A stretch of 64,000 bases of DNA from Phytoamicus setariae (GCF_016722925.1 NZ_JAEQNC010000010.1:124001-188000), one strand, 5' to 3'. Shown: positions 46,042-55,668, numbered from the stretch's first letter. Notes: generated by a model from the sequence alone, not told the origin. Translations and numbers: made by a program.

Positions 46042-46708
46042 GAAACTTGTAGATGCCTACCATCTGGCAAAGGTTTACCACTTGCCCGATGGTGAAACCG
46101 TCGAGGTGTTGCGTGACGCGACTTGCAGCGTGATGCCTGGTGACCGGATCGCCGTCGAGGGGCCTTCGGGAAGCGGAAAATCGACGCTGCTCACAATTCT
46201 CGGAGGCCTGGTGTCGCCGAGTGCAGGGGAGATCAATTGGCCAGCCCTTGGAAAGCGCACTGATCTGCAACCGATGCAGATTGCCTTCGTTTTTCAGTCA
46301 CCGAGTTTATTCCCGCCCCTTACCGTGCTCCAGAACGTCAGTCTCCCACTGCTTTTAGCTGGGCGGTCAACGAATGCGACGGCGCGGGCAGAGCGCCTGC
46401 TCGACGTGTTGGGACTCGCGGGCCTATCGAGCAAGCTTCCCGAGGAGCTTTCCGGAGGCCAGGCCCAGAGAGTGGCGATGGCGCGAGCTCTGGTCGTGCG
46501 TCCAAAGCTGCTGATTGCAGACGAGCCGACGGGACAGCTCGACACGCGCACCGCAATGGTGCTCTTGGACGTGGTTCTGGACCAACTCGCTGAGACCTAT
46601 TCCGCGCTCATTCTTGCGACCCATGATGGACAGGTGTCACGGCGGATGCGCAAACGCTGGAGCATGGAGCGCGGGCGAGTTTCGACGGCCGGGGAGGGAG
46701 GCGGATGA
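46034..46708 (+). CDS. ABC exporter ATPase (LolD/MacB type), second
   Basis: The 224-residue protein has Walker A GPSGSGKST near residue 42, Q-loop FVFQSPSLFPP, signature LSGGQAQRVAMARALV near 138 and Walker B LLIADEPTGQLD near 158, then ILATHDGQV. It differs considerably from the preceding ATPase, so it is not a recent duplicate. Its stop overlaps the permease start by four bases, which couples synthesis of all three subunits. Confidence 0.9.
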   Translation: MTEKLVDAYHLAKVYHLPDGETVEVLRDATCSVMPGDRIAVEGPSGSGKSTLLTILGGLVSPSAGEINWPALGKRTDLQPMQIAFVFQSPSLFPPLTVLQNVSLPLLLAGRSTNATARAERLLDVLGLAGLSSKLPEELSGGQAQRVAMARALVVRPKLLIADEPTGQLDTRTAMVLLDVVLDQLAETYSALILATHDGQVSRRMRKRWSMERGRVSTAGEGGG

Positions 46709-49353
46709 TCGCACTTTGGCTCTCCGGCATTCTTCGACGGCGAACAGCAAGAGTCGCGGGCCTTTGCGCGGGGATCGCGCTCACTGTTGCGATGCTGTCC
46801 ACGCTAGCCTTCTTCTTGTCTGAAAGCGGAGCGTCGATGACAGAGCGCGCGATCTCCGACGTGCCGATCGACTGGCAGGTCGAGGCCGTTCCAGGGGCGG
46901 ACCAAAACGCTTTGATTGACGCAATCAAACGAGCTGCTCCGGTGAAGATCATCCACCAAGTCAAATACGCGCAGTCGGACGGATTCGAAGCCCGCACCGC
47001 GGACACGACGCAACAGACTGGGCCTGGAAAGGTCATCGCCTTCGATGCGAACTATGCGGTCGACTTTCCGAAAGAACTGAGATGGCTGGCTGGAAAGCGT
47101 TCGGGTGTTTTGATCGCCCAGCAGACAGCCGCGAACCTTCATGTCGGTCCCGGCGACAATGTGTCGATCAAGCGCTTGGGGTTGCCGCCAGTGGAAGTGA
47201 AGATCGACGGTGTCGTCGATCTACCCGATGCCGACGCACTGTTTCAGGGTGTGGGGCTACCGCCGCAGGCGGCCCCGCAAGCTCCTCCGGACAATGTCGT
47301 GATCCTGCCGATCTCCAACTGGCATGAAGCGTTTGATGCGCAGCAAGCCAAACGACCAGACACAACGCGCACCCAGTTCCATGTCAGGCTGGTGCACGAT
47401 GGCCTGCCATCTGATCCCACCAAGGCATACACAGTCGTCGCAGGCCAATCGCGCAACCTCGAAGCTCGCGTCGCCGGGCAGGCGCTGGTCTCCACCAACT
47501 TGGGTGCGCGGCTGGACACAGTGAGAAGCGACGCGCTCTATGCCACGGTGCTGTTTCTTTTCCTCGGAATTCCAGGCGTCGCCCTTGCGCTTGTCCTAAC
47601 CGTATCGTTGGCCAACGCGGGGGCAGGGGCGCGAATGCAGGAGCAGTCCCTGCTGCGCATCCATGGCGCGTCGGATCGGAAGTCGCTGATGCTGCTGCAG
47701 TCCGAGCCGTTCGCGATCGGGATCGTTTCAACACTATTGGGATTCTTCGTTTCGATCGCGTTCTCATCGCATTCGGGCGCTCTTGCGGATACGTCCTCTC
47801 TGTTATTCGCGGCGCTCGCCGCCGTCTTGGGTGGGGCTGTTGCCATGCTGGCCATTGCTGTCTCGGCCTTCCGAGCGTCGAGGGCCACTACGGTGGTAGG
47901 CGCTCGCCAGGCCGTCGGCAGAAGCCATGTCCCGTTGTGGCAATCGCTGTGCGTAGATTTGGTTATGCTGGCCTGCGCCGGACTGCTGTTCTGGCAGTCC
48001 GCAAGTACTGGTTACGAAATCGTGCTTGCACCAGAAGGCGTGCCTGCGGCGTCGGTCGACTACAACGCTTTCCTTTCGCCGGCGTTGTTCTCGATGGGAT
48101 TTGGTCTCCTGATCTTCCGGCTCTGTCGCTATTTCATTTCGACTTCTAATCCACTCTTCGAGACCGTCCTTCGGCCGATTTCCGGCACCCTCGCCGGAGC
48201 GGTCGCAGCTTCTATTGCTTTTCAACAGCTGCGGATCAGTCGGGGAATTGTAATGACGGCGCTTGCCGTCGCCTTCGTGACCTCCACCGCGATCTTCAAC
48301 GTCACCTATGAGGGGCAGACGCGAGTGGACGCGGAATTGACCAACGGAGCGGACGTCACTGTGTTCGGGACCACCGCCCATCCGGCGGGCGGCAAGCTCG
48401 AAACGGTCAAGAACGTGCCAGGCGTTGAGGCAGCAAGGACGATGCAGCATCGGTTCGCCTACGTCGGCTCCGATCTCCAGGACCTCTATGGCATCGATCC
48501 GCGATCGATCGGGGCAGCGACTACCCTGTCGGACGCCTATTTCAGGGGCGGAACAACCTCGGAAATCCTGGCAAAGCTTGCAGCGACGCCAAACGGCGTG
48601 CTTGTTTCCGAGGAGACCGTCAGCGATTTCCAACTACTGGAAGGCGACACAATCAACCTCAGGCTCGTGAGCGCCAAGGACAACCAGTATCACGCGGTGC
48701 CCTTCAAATTCATCGGGGTCGCACGCGAGTTTCCGACCGCACCTCGGGACTCCTTTCTTGTCGCCAACGCGGACTATGTATCCAAGATGTCGGAGTCTAC
48801 CGCCGCCGAGTATGTTCTGGTGCGCGCATCAAGTGACCCCGGTATGCTGTCGAAAGCCATAGCGACTGCGCTCGGCCCGACCTCAGGTCTTGACGTCAAA
48901 AACATCGGCGACGCCTCGCATATCATTGGAACAAGCCTGACTGCCGTGAACGTCGGCAAGTTGGCAGTCATTGAGCTCTTCTTCGGAGCGGTCATGGCCG
49001 TCGCCGCAGGGGGACTGATGGTGGGACTGGGCTTCATAGACCGCAGACGCAACTACGCTGTGCTGACATTGATCGGCGCGAAGCCGCGTCAGCTGGCGGG
49101 ATTCTTGTGGTCGGAAGGAGTCTTAGTCCTCGTCGGTGGAATCGTCTTCGGGGTGATCTCTGGCGTCACCACGGCGTGGATGCTGGTCAAGCTGCTCACT
49201 GGAGTCTTCGATCCTCCACCCGAGACGATCTCGGTGCCGTGGGGATACTTGGCCTCAGTTTATGTCATGATAGCAGGATCGGTGTTGGTTGCGATTGCGT
49301 TTGCCAGCCGTAGGGCACGGGTCGGAGCATATGAGACGCTGAGAGACCTTTGA
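46705..49353 (+). CDS. FtsX/MacB-like ABC permease
   Basis: The 882-residue protein has an N-terminal helix, a periplasmic domain of ~230 residues, a first FtsX block of three helices near residues 275-400 (VLFLFLGIPGVALALVLTVS; LLRIHGASDRKSLMLLQSEP), a middle helix region near 415-480, a second periplasmic domain, and a last FtsX block near 755-882 (IELFFGAVMAVAAGGLMVGL; LTLIGAKPRQLAGFLWSEGV). This is the duplicated arrangement of lipoprotein or peptide exporters. With the co-encoded ATPases and exported protein it probably moves a lipid, peptide or lipoprotein across or out of the inner membrane. Confidence 0.85.
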   Translation: MIALWLSGILRRRTARVAGLCAGIALTVAMLSTLAFFLSESGASMTERAISDVPIDWQVEAVPGADQNALIDAIKRAAPVKIIHQVKYAQSDGFEARTADTTQQTGPGKVIAFDANYAVDFPKELRWLAGKRSGVLIAQQTAANLHVGPGDNVSIKRLGLPPVEVKIDGVVDLPDADALFQGVGLPPQAAPQAPPDNVVILPISNWHEAFDAQQAKRPDTTRTQFHVRLVHDGLPSDPTKAYTVVAGQSRNLEARVAGQALVSTNLGARLDTVRSDALYATVLFLFLGIPGVALALVLTVSLANAGAGARMQEQSLLRIHGASDRKSLMLLQSEPFAIGIVSTLLGFFVSIAFSSHSGALADTSSLLFAALAAVLGGAVAMLAIAVSAFRASRATTVVGARQAVGRSHVPLWQSLCVDLVMLACAGLLFWQSASTGYEIVLAPEGVPAASVDYNAFLSPALFSMGFGLLIFRLCRYFISTSNPLFETVLRPISGTLAGAVAASIAFQQLRISRGIVMTALAVAFVTSTAIFNVTYEGQTRVDAELTNGADVTVFGTTAHPAGGKLETVKNVPGVEAARTMQHRFAYVGSDLQDLYGIDPRSIGAATTLSDAYFRGGTTSEILAKLAATPNGVLVSEETVSDFQLLEGDTINLRLVSAKDNQYHAVPFKFIGVAREFPTAPRDSFLVANADYVSKMSESTAAEYVLVRASSDPGMLSKAIATALGPTSGLDVKNIGDASHIIGTSLTAVNVGKLAVIELFFGAVMAVAAGGLMVGLGFIDRRRNYAVLTLIGAKPRQLAGFLWSEGVLVLVGGIVFGVISGVTTAWMLVKLLTGVFDPPPETISVPWGYLASVYVMIAGSVLVAIAFASRRARVGAYETLRDL

Positions 49354-49690
49354 ATACGACCGCCGACATCAACAACCACGTATGCTGTCAGTGGCTGGGG
49401 CCATTGCGGCCGTGGTGTTCCTCGGGTTGCTGCGGGCGTTGTCACGCGATTGAAAGTGGCTATTGGATCGTCAGCTTTGCGCCCGCAAGTCGGACACTGA
49501 GTGGAGCACGGTGGTATCCCAGAAGCCGACATGCACGGATGTCGCCGAGCTGCAGGTTTGCGCCAGAATCGGACATTGCTGATCCAATAACAACCCGTAC
49601 CGCTTGCGGTGCTGTCGTGGCGCAGCTTAGAACTTCACCGCGCAGGTTTCGCGCTTGGCATTAAGTGTCTTCTCGAGGAGGGGATCGCTC
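49354..49690. other. Intergenic stretch with a possible truncated gene start
   Basis: Immediately after the permease, a 23-codon frame at 49381-49452 encodes MLSVAGAIAAVVFLGLLRAL and then stops. It looks like the signal anchor of a gene whose body is lost, and a membrane-fusion adaptor would be expected in that position, but nothing after the stop confirms it. No other gene is visible; a strong GAGGAGGGG near 49675 belongs to the next gene. Confidence 0.35.
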
Positions 49691-50578
49691 ATGGCAAATC
49701 CTGAAAGCACTATTTTATCGTCTAACGACCTAGTAATGGTATCCACCGACGCCTTTGAGAGCGTCGATCCCTACGACATCATCCAATCGAACATTTCCGT
49801 CATAAATGAGCTGTTCAGCGAGCATCTAAAGCCAGAGGAAGTTAGCCGCGCGGCGCTCACCAGTTACTACGTCGACTTCTATCTCGCGCAAGTAAATAAT
49901 GGCGGTTTCTCGCAATTCGTTTTCAATTCGGATTGGAATGAAGAGATCGTCAACCTCGTCAGACAAGGGCTGCGCGAAATGGGCGCATCTCGTCACAGCG
50001 CTCTATTTGAGGAAGGGGCGGCGGCCGTCAGAGCGCTTGGCGAGGAGAGGCTAATCACATATCTCGGTAGCGATTATTGGAGCGAGAATATTGTGCGAAA
50101 TAGCCTCGATACAATTGATGACCGTTTCTACGCTCTCGGAGAGTCGGAAGACTTGGTCAAGCTCAACGCGATATGGTTGAAGCGCCAGCCGAACCTGCTA
50201 GTGCTGTCGATCGACAAACTGTGGAAGGAAGTGGACCACCGATCCTCTGCTGCGCCGGATCGCGCCAAACGTATGGAGAGGGCACTTCAAGCTCAGCCGC
50301 GATATATTAAAGCGATCCGCGAGCTCTGCGAGAAGAGCGGGCAAAAACTCGATCAGGTGACGGCCGGTGCGATGGATTTGTTTTATGACGGAAAGGTGGT
50401 GCGACAACTCACGCCGGAAGAGCTTGAGGGGCGAGGCAACATCGAATTACAGACAGTCTGGTATTTTATCACCGACAAGGGTCTGCATTTAATGGCGGAA
50501 GTTGATGGCAAGGCCGCGATGTTCGACAACGAAACCAAGACGAGGATCGCAGAGATTGACATTTCTAGCGAGCTATAG
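49691..50578 (+). CDS. DUF4375 domain protein
   Basis: The 295-residue soluble protein contains the DUF4375 hallmark YYVDFYLAQVNNGGFSQFVF near residue 60, followed by the helical region GLREMGASRHSALFEEGAAA. The C-terminal third (about 200-295) is a separate beta-rich domain ending in a repeated-strand pattern (LHLMAEVDGKAAMFDNETKT) with no name I know. GAGGAGGGG lies ahead of the ATG. DUF4375 proteins are of unknown function and often occur with immunity or regulatory proteins; nothing nearby suggests a toxin partner. Confidence 0.75.
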   Translation: MANPESTILSSNDLVMVSTDAFESVDPYDIIQSNISVINELFSEHLKPEEVSRAALTSYYVDFYLAQVNNGGFSQFVFNSDWNEEIVNLVRQGLREMGASRHSALFEEGAAAVRALGEERLITYLGSDYWSENIVRNSLDTIDDRFYALGESEDLVKLNAIWLKRQPNLLVLSIDKLWKEVDHRSSAAPDRAKRMERALQAQPRYIKAIRELCEKSGQKLDQVTAGAMDLFYDGKVVRQLTPEELEGRGNIELQTVWYFITDKGLHLMAEVDGKAAMFDNETKTRIAEIDISSEL

Positions 50579-50631
50579 ATTTTTATCGGCACGTCCAAGT
50601 GAACAGGGGTCCCAATTCGGGGGGGCGCTAA

Positions 50632-50674
50632 GGGCCAAGAGCTGACATGACCTCACGGCAGCTTCGCGCCAAAA
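50632..50674 (+). repeat. Dispersed short repeat, copy 1
   Basis: This 43-base core, starting GGGCCAAGAGCTGACATGAC and ending GCGCCAAAA, is one of three related copies in the window (others at 56341 and 58162), all in the same orientation and all intergenic. This copy lies between the DUF4375 and TPR genes and is the most diverged at its flanks. Confidence 0.75.
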
Positions 50675-50825
50675 CCGGTCATCGGACGATGATGGCTGCT
50701 CCGATTAAATCATCGGCCGCAAGTCCCTCTCGCGCCAAATTTGGATACTCCTCTAAGTTGGCTTTCCGCCGCCCCTACGTTTCGGCTAGTATCTCTCCAA
50801 CACTATCCCGCGCGAAGAGGATCGC

Positions 50826-52607
50826 GTGGAGGGAGGGGCCTTGGATTCTTTACAATCCCTTCGCCGAGCCGTTTCACCCGCCAATCCCTTTCTTCGGCGG
50901 GATGACGTGTGTGCGCCAGAGAGTATAAGGGCCCAGCTCAGCCGCATCCTTGACAGCCACGACTTCGACGCGACCGCGCGAACGCGCAACTTCCTGACTT
51001 ATGTTGTTGAAGAAACGATTGCAGGCCGTGCCGAGCGCATCAAGGCTTATGCTATCGCGACAATCGTGTTCGGGCGGGACGCCACATTTGACGCCCACTC
51101 CGATCCCGTAGTCCGCATCGAGGCCGGGCATCTTCGCCGTGCATTGGACCGCTACTACCTCACGGCCGGTGTATCGGATGCGATCGTCATCTCCGTCCCG
51201 AAGGGCAGTTATGTCCCGAATTTCGAAACACGGGAACTGCCGAGATTAACCGCTCCAGCCGAAAAGCCACCTTCCTGGCGGCGCATGCTTCCAATCGCAC
51301 TTTTTTCACTGACGCTCGTTGCGGCCTTGTCATGGCTGCTTGTCGAGTGGATGGGTAGCAACCGGCTTCCCAAGGCTCCCGCCATCCCACATTTGCTGGT
51401 GAAACCCTTCGACGACCTGACCAATGCGGGAAATTCGCGGGCGATAGCGGTCGGCTTGACGCGAGAAATCATTGGTCAAATTGCGAAGTTCAAGGACATC
51501 GTGGCCATCGAGGGCGACGCACCTCTCGGCACGACGGTGCCCACCGATGACCAGCGCTATATCCTGGCCGGTGATGTAGAGATGGCCGATAATCAGTTCC
51601 GGCTCCGCGCCCGCGTCATCAACGGCATCGATAACTCGGTGATCTGGGCGAAAAGCTACGACGGCGACCTGAAGGCCTCCAAACTGATTGCGGTCGAGGG
51701 CGAGATAGCTCGCCAGGTCGCCACAACCCTTGCCCAACCCTATGGTATAATTTTTCAAGCAGACACGTCTCAACAGCCGCGCAATGCGCCGGACGACTGG
51801 CAGGCTTATGCCTGCACACTGTCCTACTACGCCTATCGCGCCAGCCTCGACGCCAAGACCCATCCGATCGTCCGGAAATGTCTGGAAGATGCTGTCCAAC
51901 GCTTTCCGACCTATGCAAGCGCCTGGGCGCTCCTCTCTCAAACCTATGTCGACGAGATTCGTTTTCGCTATCCTGTCGATCCCTCGTCATCCCCGGCTTC
52001 GATCGACAGAGCTCTCGCCGCTGCGCGCAGAGCTGTAGAACTCGATCCTGAAAATATTCGAGCGTTACAGTCCGAGATGTTCGCCTTGTACTTCCATGGC
52101 GATGTTGAGGCTGCCCTGAAGGTCGGGGAACTAGCCTTGAGTATCAATCCCAATGATACCGAACTGGTGGGCGAATATGGCTACCGGCTTGCACTCTCCG
52201 GCAATTGGTCGCGAGGTTGTGCGATGGTCGATGAGACCCGTCGACGAAATCCCGGTCCGCTGGCATACTATGAATCCGCCCTTGCACTTTGCAGCTACTT
52301 CCGCGGTGATTTTCGCGAGGCCGCCATGTGGATCGCAAAGACACCTACGCAGGCAAACCCCAACTATCACCTGATTGCCGCGGCGATCTTCGCCGAGAGC
52401 GGCCAAACCCGTGACATGGTTCGCGAGCGAGAATGGCTGGTGACCAATGCACCAAAGCTGGTTGCGAACCTCCGATCGGAAATAGCCGTGCGCGTCGTTC
52501 GGCCCACCGATGTCGAGCGATTGCTTTCTTCGTTGCAGAAGGCAGGCGTGGCGCAGCCGAGCGACGACCACCCGTTGGCCAACAGGCTGATGACCACCGA
52601 ACCTTAG
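50826..52607 (+). CDS. TolB-like/TPR membrane protein with N-terminal regulatory domain
   Basis: The 593-residue protein has three parts. Residues 30-130 are a conserved domain often found ahead of transmembrane adenylate cyclase-like or TPR proteins (FLTYVVEETIAGRAERIKAY; VVRIEAGHLRRALDRYYLTA). One helix follows near 160-180 (LPIALFSLTLVAALSWLLV). Residues 190-310 are TolB-N-like (LLVKPFDDLTNAGNSRAIAV), and 320-580 are TPR repeats (ALAAARRAVELDPENIRALQ). No cyclase domain is present. The start is either this GTG or a TTG at 50841 behind GGAGGGAGGG. A role in signalling or assembly at the membrane is inferred only from the domain types. Confidence 0.75.
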   Translation: MEGGALDSLQSLRRAVSPANPFLRRDDVCAPESIRAQLSRILDSHDFDATARTRNFLTYVVEETIAGRAERIKAYAIATIVFGRDATFDAHSDPVVRIEAGHLRRALDRYYLTAGVSDAIVISVPKGSYVPNFETRELPRLTAPAEKPPSWRRMLPIALFSLTLVAALSWLLVEWMGSNRLPKAPAIPHLLVKPFDDLTNAGNSRAIAVGLTREIIGQIAKFKDIVAIEGDAPLGTTVPTDDQRYILAGDVEMADNQFRLRARVINGIDNSVIWAKSYDGDLKASKLIAVEGEIARQVATTLAQPYGIIFQADTSQQPRNAPDDWQAYACTLSYYAYRASLDAKTHPIVRKCLEDAVQRFPTYASAWALLSQTYVDEIRFRYPVDPSSSPASIDRALAAARRAVELDPENIRALQSEMFALYFHGDVEAALKVGELALSINPNDTELVGEYGYRLALSGNWSRGCAMVDETRRRNPGPLAYYESALALCSYFRGDFREAAMWIAKTPTQANPNYHLIAAAIFAESGQTRDMVREREWLVTNAPKLVANLRSEIAVRVVRPTDVERLLSSLQKAGVAQPSDDHPLANRLMTTEP

Positions 52608-52675
52608 GCCTTCGGCAGGTCAGGGCACCTCTGCACAAAAAGACCTAAGAACGAACCGCTCCTCGCACGGCACCC

Positions 52676-53251
52676 CTATTCGGTCAGGGCCCCGACTTGC
52701 TCGCTGAACAGCATCGAATTCAGGCGTTCTAAACCGAGCGCGCGTGCCAGATTTCTGAAAGCGAAGAAGGGAATGAGGCTGAAGAAAAGGATCACGGAGA
52801 CGCATACAATTCCAGCAATTCCGCCTCCGCCTATATTGGGGATGCTCGCGGAAGCCGGTTCGCCCCAGGCGATACTCACGACTTTTTCCTCGACAACGTG
52901 GAACAGGATAAACAGGATCGAAAAAATGAGAGAATTGTACAGGATCGGGTAGATCAATGGTCGATTGTCCAGCCATCGCCCCAAGTTCATATCTTCAATG
53001 ATCAGCATTACCTTTGCGAGTATAAAGGCATTGAACACTGCAAAGCCATGGGACAAAAAATCGATCTTGTGCTGATGGAGGATGATCCGCTCATTCAGAA
53101 CAAAGAGGCCGAACAAGACCCAGAGATAAAGAAACAACGCCAAAAAGTGCTTCGCTTCGGCGACCGCTCGGTCGCGGAGGTGCCTCGCGCGATGCTCAGG
53201 CGAACCGCCTTGGTTCGCGGCGCTGATTCCGTCCGGCAGTTCAGGGGTCAA
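52676..53251 (-). CDS. Hypothetical membrane protein
   Basis: The 191-residue protein has a charged N-terminal ~32 residues, then about four transmembrane helices (FLALFLYLWVLFGLFVLNER; FAVFNAFILAKVMLIIEDM; LIYPILYNSLIFSILFILFH; IAGIVCVSVILFFSLIPFFA). The amphipathic HHNKxxF-like features of named families are absent and I do not recognise it. It lies ten bases after the CMD gene's downstream end region on the same strand and may share its transcript. Confidence 0.6.
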   Translation of the reverse strand: MTPELPDGISAANQGGSPEHRARHLRDRAVAEAKHFLALFLYLWVLFGLFVLNERIILHQHKIDFLSHGFAVFNAFILAKVMLIIEDMNLGRWLDNRPLIYPILYNSLIFSILFILFHVVEEKVVSIAWGEPASASIPNIGGGGIAGIVCVSVILFFSLIPFFAFRNLARALGLERLNSMLFSEQVGALTE

Positions 53252-53260
53252 CTTTCGTCA

Positions 53261-54010
53261 TCACTCGTTCCCGGCTTGTTTGAACGGACGATCCGCTAGT
53301 TCCTCGGCAAGAATTGGAACCGCGAGGTTGCAGGCCTGCACGCCTTGCGCCACGCAAAGCTTCAGGACCTCCATGATTTCCTCGATCGTCGCCCCAAGCT
53401 TCAGTGCCGCCCGGATATGGCGGCGTGTGCCGGGCGCATACATGTGCGTGAAGGATGCATCGAATGCGATGCTGATGAGTTCCGTTTCCTTCGGCGTGAA
53501 TATGCCGCTGCCATAGATCCCGGCGCCCGCTGCCATGAACTGATCGGTCCACTTGGGATCGAGTTCGAAGAAGGGGTTCCAGGCTTCATTCCACTGACCG
53601 ATCTCCTTCATCCTGTCGCAGGCTGGCGTGGCCGCCGAAGCACGTGGCGCCGTGGTCTTCTCCGACGACTTGGCTTCCTCGAGCAGGATCGGTGCTCCAA
53701 GGCTGCAGGAATGAATTGACATGACCGACGCCATTTTGATGATGGTCAGGATCTCGTCGCGCGTCGCACCCTGATCAAGGGCCGCCCGGATATGACGGCG
53801 AGAGCCTTCCGGGTTGAGGTTGGTGCAGGCCACGTTGATTGCGACGGCGATCAACTCGACCAGTCTCGGGGTAAGAACCTTGTTCGCCCAAGCATTCGTG
53901 CTCATCGCCTCGCATGCGCCGGCCCAGGCTGCATCCCAATCTTCAAGCCGGGCGATTGCGTCGGGTTCCCATGGACCCAGCTTACCGTCATCCTTAACTT
54001 CCTGTCTCAT
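53261..54010 (-). CDS. Tandem carboxymuconolactone decarboxylase (AhpD-like) family protein
   Basis: The 249-residue protein contains two CMD domains: residues 15-115 (LTPRLVELIAVAINVACTNL; GSRRHIRAALDQGATRDEIL) and 135-240 (FTPKETELISIAFDASFTHM; GTRRHIRAALKLGATIEEIM). The C-x-x-C of AhpD is not present, so it resembles gamma-carboxymuconolactone decarboxylase-like enzymes. The ATG at 54010 begins the homology; the much longer open frame is not used. It is the last gene of a three-gene operon behind a VOC protein and a BKACE enzyme. Confidence 0.8.
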   Translation of the reverse strand: MRQEVKDDGKLGPWEPDAIARLEDWDAAWAGACEAMSTNAWANKVLTPRLVELIAVAINVACTNLNPEGSRRHIRAALDQGATRDEILTIIKMASVMSIHSCSLGAPILLEEAKSSEKTTAPRASAATPACDRMKEIGQWNEAWNPFFELDPKWTDQFMAAGAGIYGSGIFTPKETELISIAFDASFTHMYAPGTRRHIRAALKLGATIEEIMEVLKLCVAQGVQACNLAVPILAEELADRPFKQAGNE

Positions 54011-54021
54011 TGCCACAACCT

Positions 54022-54408
54022 TCAATCTGGTTCCGGGGAAGGAAAGGCGAGCGGGTCGGGCTGCCAAACCGCGAACATATTTCCTGACGGATCGGCGAGA
54101 ACTGCAACCCATGCAGTTCGCGGAACCGCGGTCTTGGGCCGCACCACCTCCGCGCCCATTCGCTGGGCAAGGGCGAGCGAATCGTCGATTGACTCGACAT
54201 CCACGAATTGCAGCCAGCCTTTTGGATCGGAACGGGGCCGGTAGGTTAGCCCACCGCCCACACTGCTTGTGTCGGTCGGATCCAGGTGAATGCGCCAATA
54301 GTCCAGGCCTTCCGCCTGTTCAGTCCCCCAACCGAAGAGGGCGCTGTAGAACTCGGCGAGCTTGCTCGGTTCGTCGCCATAGATTTCAAAGTGCGTTATC
54401 CGGCCAGC
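54022..54408 (-). CDS. VOC (glyoxalase/bleomycin resistance) family protein
   Basis: The 128-residue product (GTG at 54408 behind GGGAGAG; an ATG at 54483 would add 25 atypical residues) has the two beta-alpha-beta-beta-beta modules of the VOC fold: ITHFEIYGDEPSKLAEFYSA with WGTEQ near residue 5-35, then LQFVDVESIDDSLALAQRMG and AVLADPSGNMFAVWQPDP. The conserved N-terminal His and C-terminal Glu/Phe positions of metal-binding members are partly kept. It sits between the BKACE and CMD genes and may process the product of the former. Confidence 0.8.
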   Translation of the reverse strand, partial: AGRITHFEIYGDEPSKLAEFYSALFGWGTEQAEGLDYWRIHLDPTDTSSVGGGLTYRPRSDPKGWLQFVDVESIDDSLALAQRMGAEVVRPKTAVPRTAWVAVLADPSGNMFAVWQPDPLAFPSPEPD

Positions 54409-54498
54409 CACGATTTCTCTCCCGCGTTCGTCCTGGAACTGGCGACCCGCACCGGAGCGCAGGTCACCCGTGATAAGGCGCATAGGCCGTTGTCGGCT

Positions 54499-55668
54499 TT
54501 ACTTCCTCGCTGCCATCAGGGCGGCTTGGGCGGCCCGGACCGGCTCCGGTGCGATCATGCATGCGGCGATCGGATGCGAGTCGCCACCAAGGACAGCGGG
54601 CTTGATCTTCCCGTCGGTTGGCCAGGTGAGGAAGCCCGGATTGAACTCGGTGGGGTTGGGCGGCATGCCGTTGTTCTGCAACGTCTCTTCGACGCTGTTG
54701 TACCAGGTGCCGACCTTCATGATCTTGCGCGCCTCTTCGGCGGTCGCCACTTTGCGGCCAAACTCCTTGCAGAGACGCACTACTCCCTGGATTTGCTCCA
54801 CCGTGGTCTTGCGCTTGCCATCCGCGCCCCACAGATTGTCCTCGTTGCCGACGCGTATGTGCTGGCCGAGCACGAGGGACATCGCCGAGATGGAAATCAG
54901 ACCTCTCATGCTGGACCAGAATGTGTTGACCGATCCTTGCGGTATACGTTCAAGAAAATGCATCAGATCGAATGGATTTCGGCCGAGGGTTCCACCGCCA
55001 TACGCGCAGAGCGCCATGTTCAGCGGCCCCATGTAAATACCTGCGCGGACCAGCCGCTCAATAATCTCCCACTGGTGAACATGAGCGGGAACAAAGTAAG
55101 GCTGGATGTCATTCTTCCTAAGCCGCTTGAGATGTTCGACGTAAAAGGCAGGCGTTGAATCCACCACCATGCCGGACCAGGCCTCAAGCACCTTGGGATC
55201 GTCCATGTGCGTTCCCTTGATATCCTCCTTGGAGAACATCGAAGCAATATCCCACAGCGTGGTGCCGGTCGTGACCGTCACATACTCCGGTTTGGGGTCT
55301 ATTTCCGTGAGCATATGGCGGGTGTCGTAGTCGAGCCACTTTGCCTTGGCGTCATCCGTGTGCGGCGCGAACGAGATCGACCCGCCGACCTGGATGATCA
55401 TATCCGGGACGGCTTCCTTCACCCGCTTCATCAGGTAATTGTAGTCGTCGAAGTTCGTTGACCCCATGCCGGTGGCCGGGTTGCGAACGTGGAAGTGCAG
55501 CATGGTGGCGCCGGCGTTGTAACAGTCCACCGCAGCCTGGACCTGCTCGTCCCAGGTAAGAGGAATGTCGCTCGCGTCGCCTGGCAACCATGCCGGACCG
55601 TAGGGCGCGGCCGTAATGATGAGCGGCGCCATTTTTTCAGGCAGTATCGAGTCGTCGGTATAGTACAT
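54499..55668 (-). CDS. BKACE (DUF849, beta-keto acid cleavage enzyme) family protein
   Basis: The 389-residue TIM-barrel protein has the family features: PLIITAAPYGPAWLPGDASD with the first catalytic region, HFHVRNPATGMGSTN near residue 58 with the zinc-binding HxH, VPAHVHQWEIIERLVRAGIY, and HIRVGNEDNLWGADGKRKTT near 275. BKACEs cleave a beta-keto acid with acetyl-CoA to a CoA ester and acetoacetate; the type member, Kce, acts on 3-keto-5-aminohexanoate of lysine fermentation. The substrate here is unknown. The second ATG is used for proper spacing from AGGGAGGA. It leads a three-gene operon. Confidence 0.85.
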   Translation of the reverse strand: MYYTDDSILPEKMAPLIITAAPYGPAWLPGDASDIPLTWDEQVQAAVDCYNAGATMLHFHVRNPATGMGSTNFDDYNYLMKRVKEAVPDMIIQVGGSISFAPHTDDAKAKWLDYDTRHMLTEIDPKPEYVTVTTGTTLWDIASMFSKEDIKGTHMDDPKVLEAWSGMVVDSTPAFYVEHLKRLRKNDIQPYFVPAHVHQWEIIERLVRAGIYMGPLNMALCAYGGGTLGRNPFDLMHFLERIPQGSVNTFWSSMRGLISISAMSLVLGQHIRVGNEDNLWGADGKRKTTVEQIQGVVRLCKEFGRKVATAEEARKIMKVGTWYNSVEETLQNNGMPPNPTEFNPGFLTWPTDGKIKPAVLGGDSHPIAACMIAPEPVRAAQAALMAARK

